The notes beneath the pieces are model-generated. The model saw only the letters and a program-made list of their open reading frames with translations, did no database searches and was not told the DNA's origin. A DNA stretch of 6,840 nt, taken from NCBI GenBank assembly GCA_049600855.1, contig JBMYQA010000308.1, positions 1 through 6,840 on the forward strand. Direction: 5' to 3'. A program made the translations under genes and the position numbers. Source of the stretch: JBMYQA01 sp049600855. Its GTDB lineage: Bacteria > Bacteroidota > Bacteroidia > Cytophagales > Flammeovirgaceae. Shown here piece by piece: positions 6,446-6,840 of this stretch. How positions within the stretch are numbered: the stretch's first letter is position 1; every line of letters begins with the position of its first letter.

Positions 6446-6840
6446 ATGATGAAATGTATTGCAATTGACGATGAGCCTATGGCTTTAAACTTGTTAGAGA
6501 GCTTTATCCAACGAATCCCTTTCTTGAGTTTGGAAGGTTTGTATGAAAGTCCATATGAAGTCATGCAACTGGTTAATTTGAACGAGATTGATCTGATATT
6601 TTTAGACATCAATATGCCTGATTTATCGGGAATTGATTTTTTAAAGACCATTCCAAATGCGCCATTGGTCATTTTTACGACCGCTTACCACGAATATGCC
6701 CTAGAAGGTTTTGAACTAGATGCCATCGATTATTTACTCAAACCCATCCCGTTTGAGCGCTTCTTACGCGCTGTAAACAAAGCTGCTGTGATGCATAAAA
6801 GCAAACAAGCTGGCACACAACCAACGTCTAAGTCAAAACC
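6446..6840 (+). CDS. Response regulator, probably LytTR family (3' end outside window)
   Basis: The frame starts MMKCIAIDDEP and runs off the window after 131 codons. The receiver domain is complete: acidic pocket Asp8/Asp9, phosphoacceptor Asp54 in LIFLDINMPDLSG (50-62), Thr79 in FTTAYHEYAL and Lys99 in the DYLLKP segment (95-100). The residues FELDAIDYLLKPIPFERFLRA are characteristic of receivers joined to a LytTR DNA-binding domain, as is pairing with a LytS-type kinase. A lysine/serine/threonine-rich linker begins at about residue 115; the output domain lies beyond the edge, so the LytTR assignment is by family and context. Two ATGs in tandem (6446 and 6449) are possible starts; either leaves at most a few bases after the kinase stop. 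Confidence 0.93.
   Translation, partial: MMKCIAIDDEPMALNLLESFIQRIPFLSLEGLYESPYEVMQLVNLNEIDLIFLDINMPDLSGIDFLKTIPNAPLVIFTTAYHEYALEGFELDAIDYLLKPIPFERFLRAVNKAAVMHKSKQAGTQPTSKSK

Noticed and set aside
6436..6672. Minus-strand open frame opposite the response regulator
   Set aside because: It runs antisense to an intact receiver domain with all key residues, so it is a shadow.
1..6840. CRISPR array, tRNA/rRNA, insertion sequence, riboswitch or attachment site
   Set aside because: Reading both strands, I found no spaced identical repeats of CRISPR type, no tRNA-like cloverleaf, no transposase or terminal inverted repeats, and no riboswitch core I recognise.

Overview
The window looks like chromosomal DNA from a member of the Bacteroidota. 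Evidence: three lipoproteins with loosely built lipoboxes, one followed by the acid-rich stretch typical of surface lipoproteins in this phylum; a DUF4270-type protein, a family essentially confined to Bacteroidota; an outer-membrane protein of a family seen in the same phylum; a LytS/LytTR-style two-component pair; A-rich leaders without Shine-Dalgarno sequences; and a match to the phylum's TAnnTTTG -7 promoter element. Class or genus cannot be fixed from the sequence; Cytophagia or Flavobacteriia are both plausible.

Layout. Positions 77-3723 carry three minus-strand genes. Read in transcription order they are a DUF4270-like lipoprotein (3723-2434), a six-bladed kelch-type lipoprotein 19 bp behind it (2414-1407) and, after a 208-bp gap, a class C beta-lactamase-fold serine hydrolase lipoprotein (1198-77). 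A 226-bp divergent control region (3724-3949) separates them from the plus-strand genes: an outer-membrane beta-barrel protein (3950-5245), then after 116 bp a four-TM sensor histidine kinase (5362-6444) and, one base later, its response regulator (6446 to the window edge, C-terminal output domain missing).

How the genes may work together. The DUF4270/kelch pair is probably one transcript making two envelope lipoproteins, at least the kelch one likely surface-exposed. The kinase and regulator form one two-component system. Whether that system controls the neighbours is unknown. The gap in front of the serine hydrolase holds a pair of 9-bp direct repeats with a 12-bp spacer, oriented toward that gene, with the geometry of LytTR-type binding sites. 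This is the most testable regulatory link in the window.

The proteins themselves belong to recognisable families and I see no clearly new enzymatic or defence system. The less ordinary material is in the intergenic regions (direct repeats, nested inverted repeats around a candidate promoter) and in the poorly characterised DUF4270/kelch pair.
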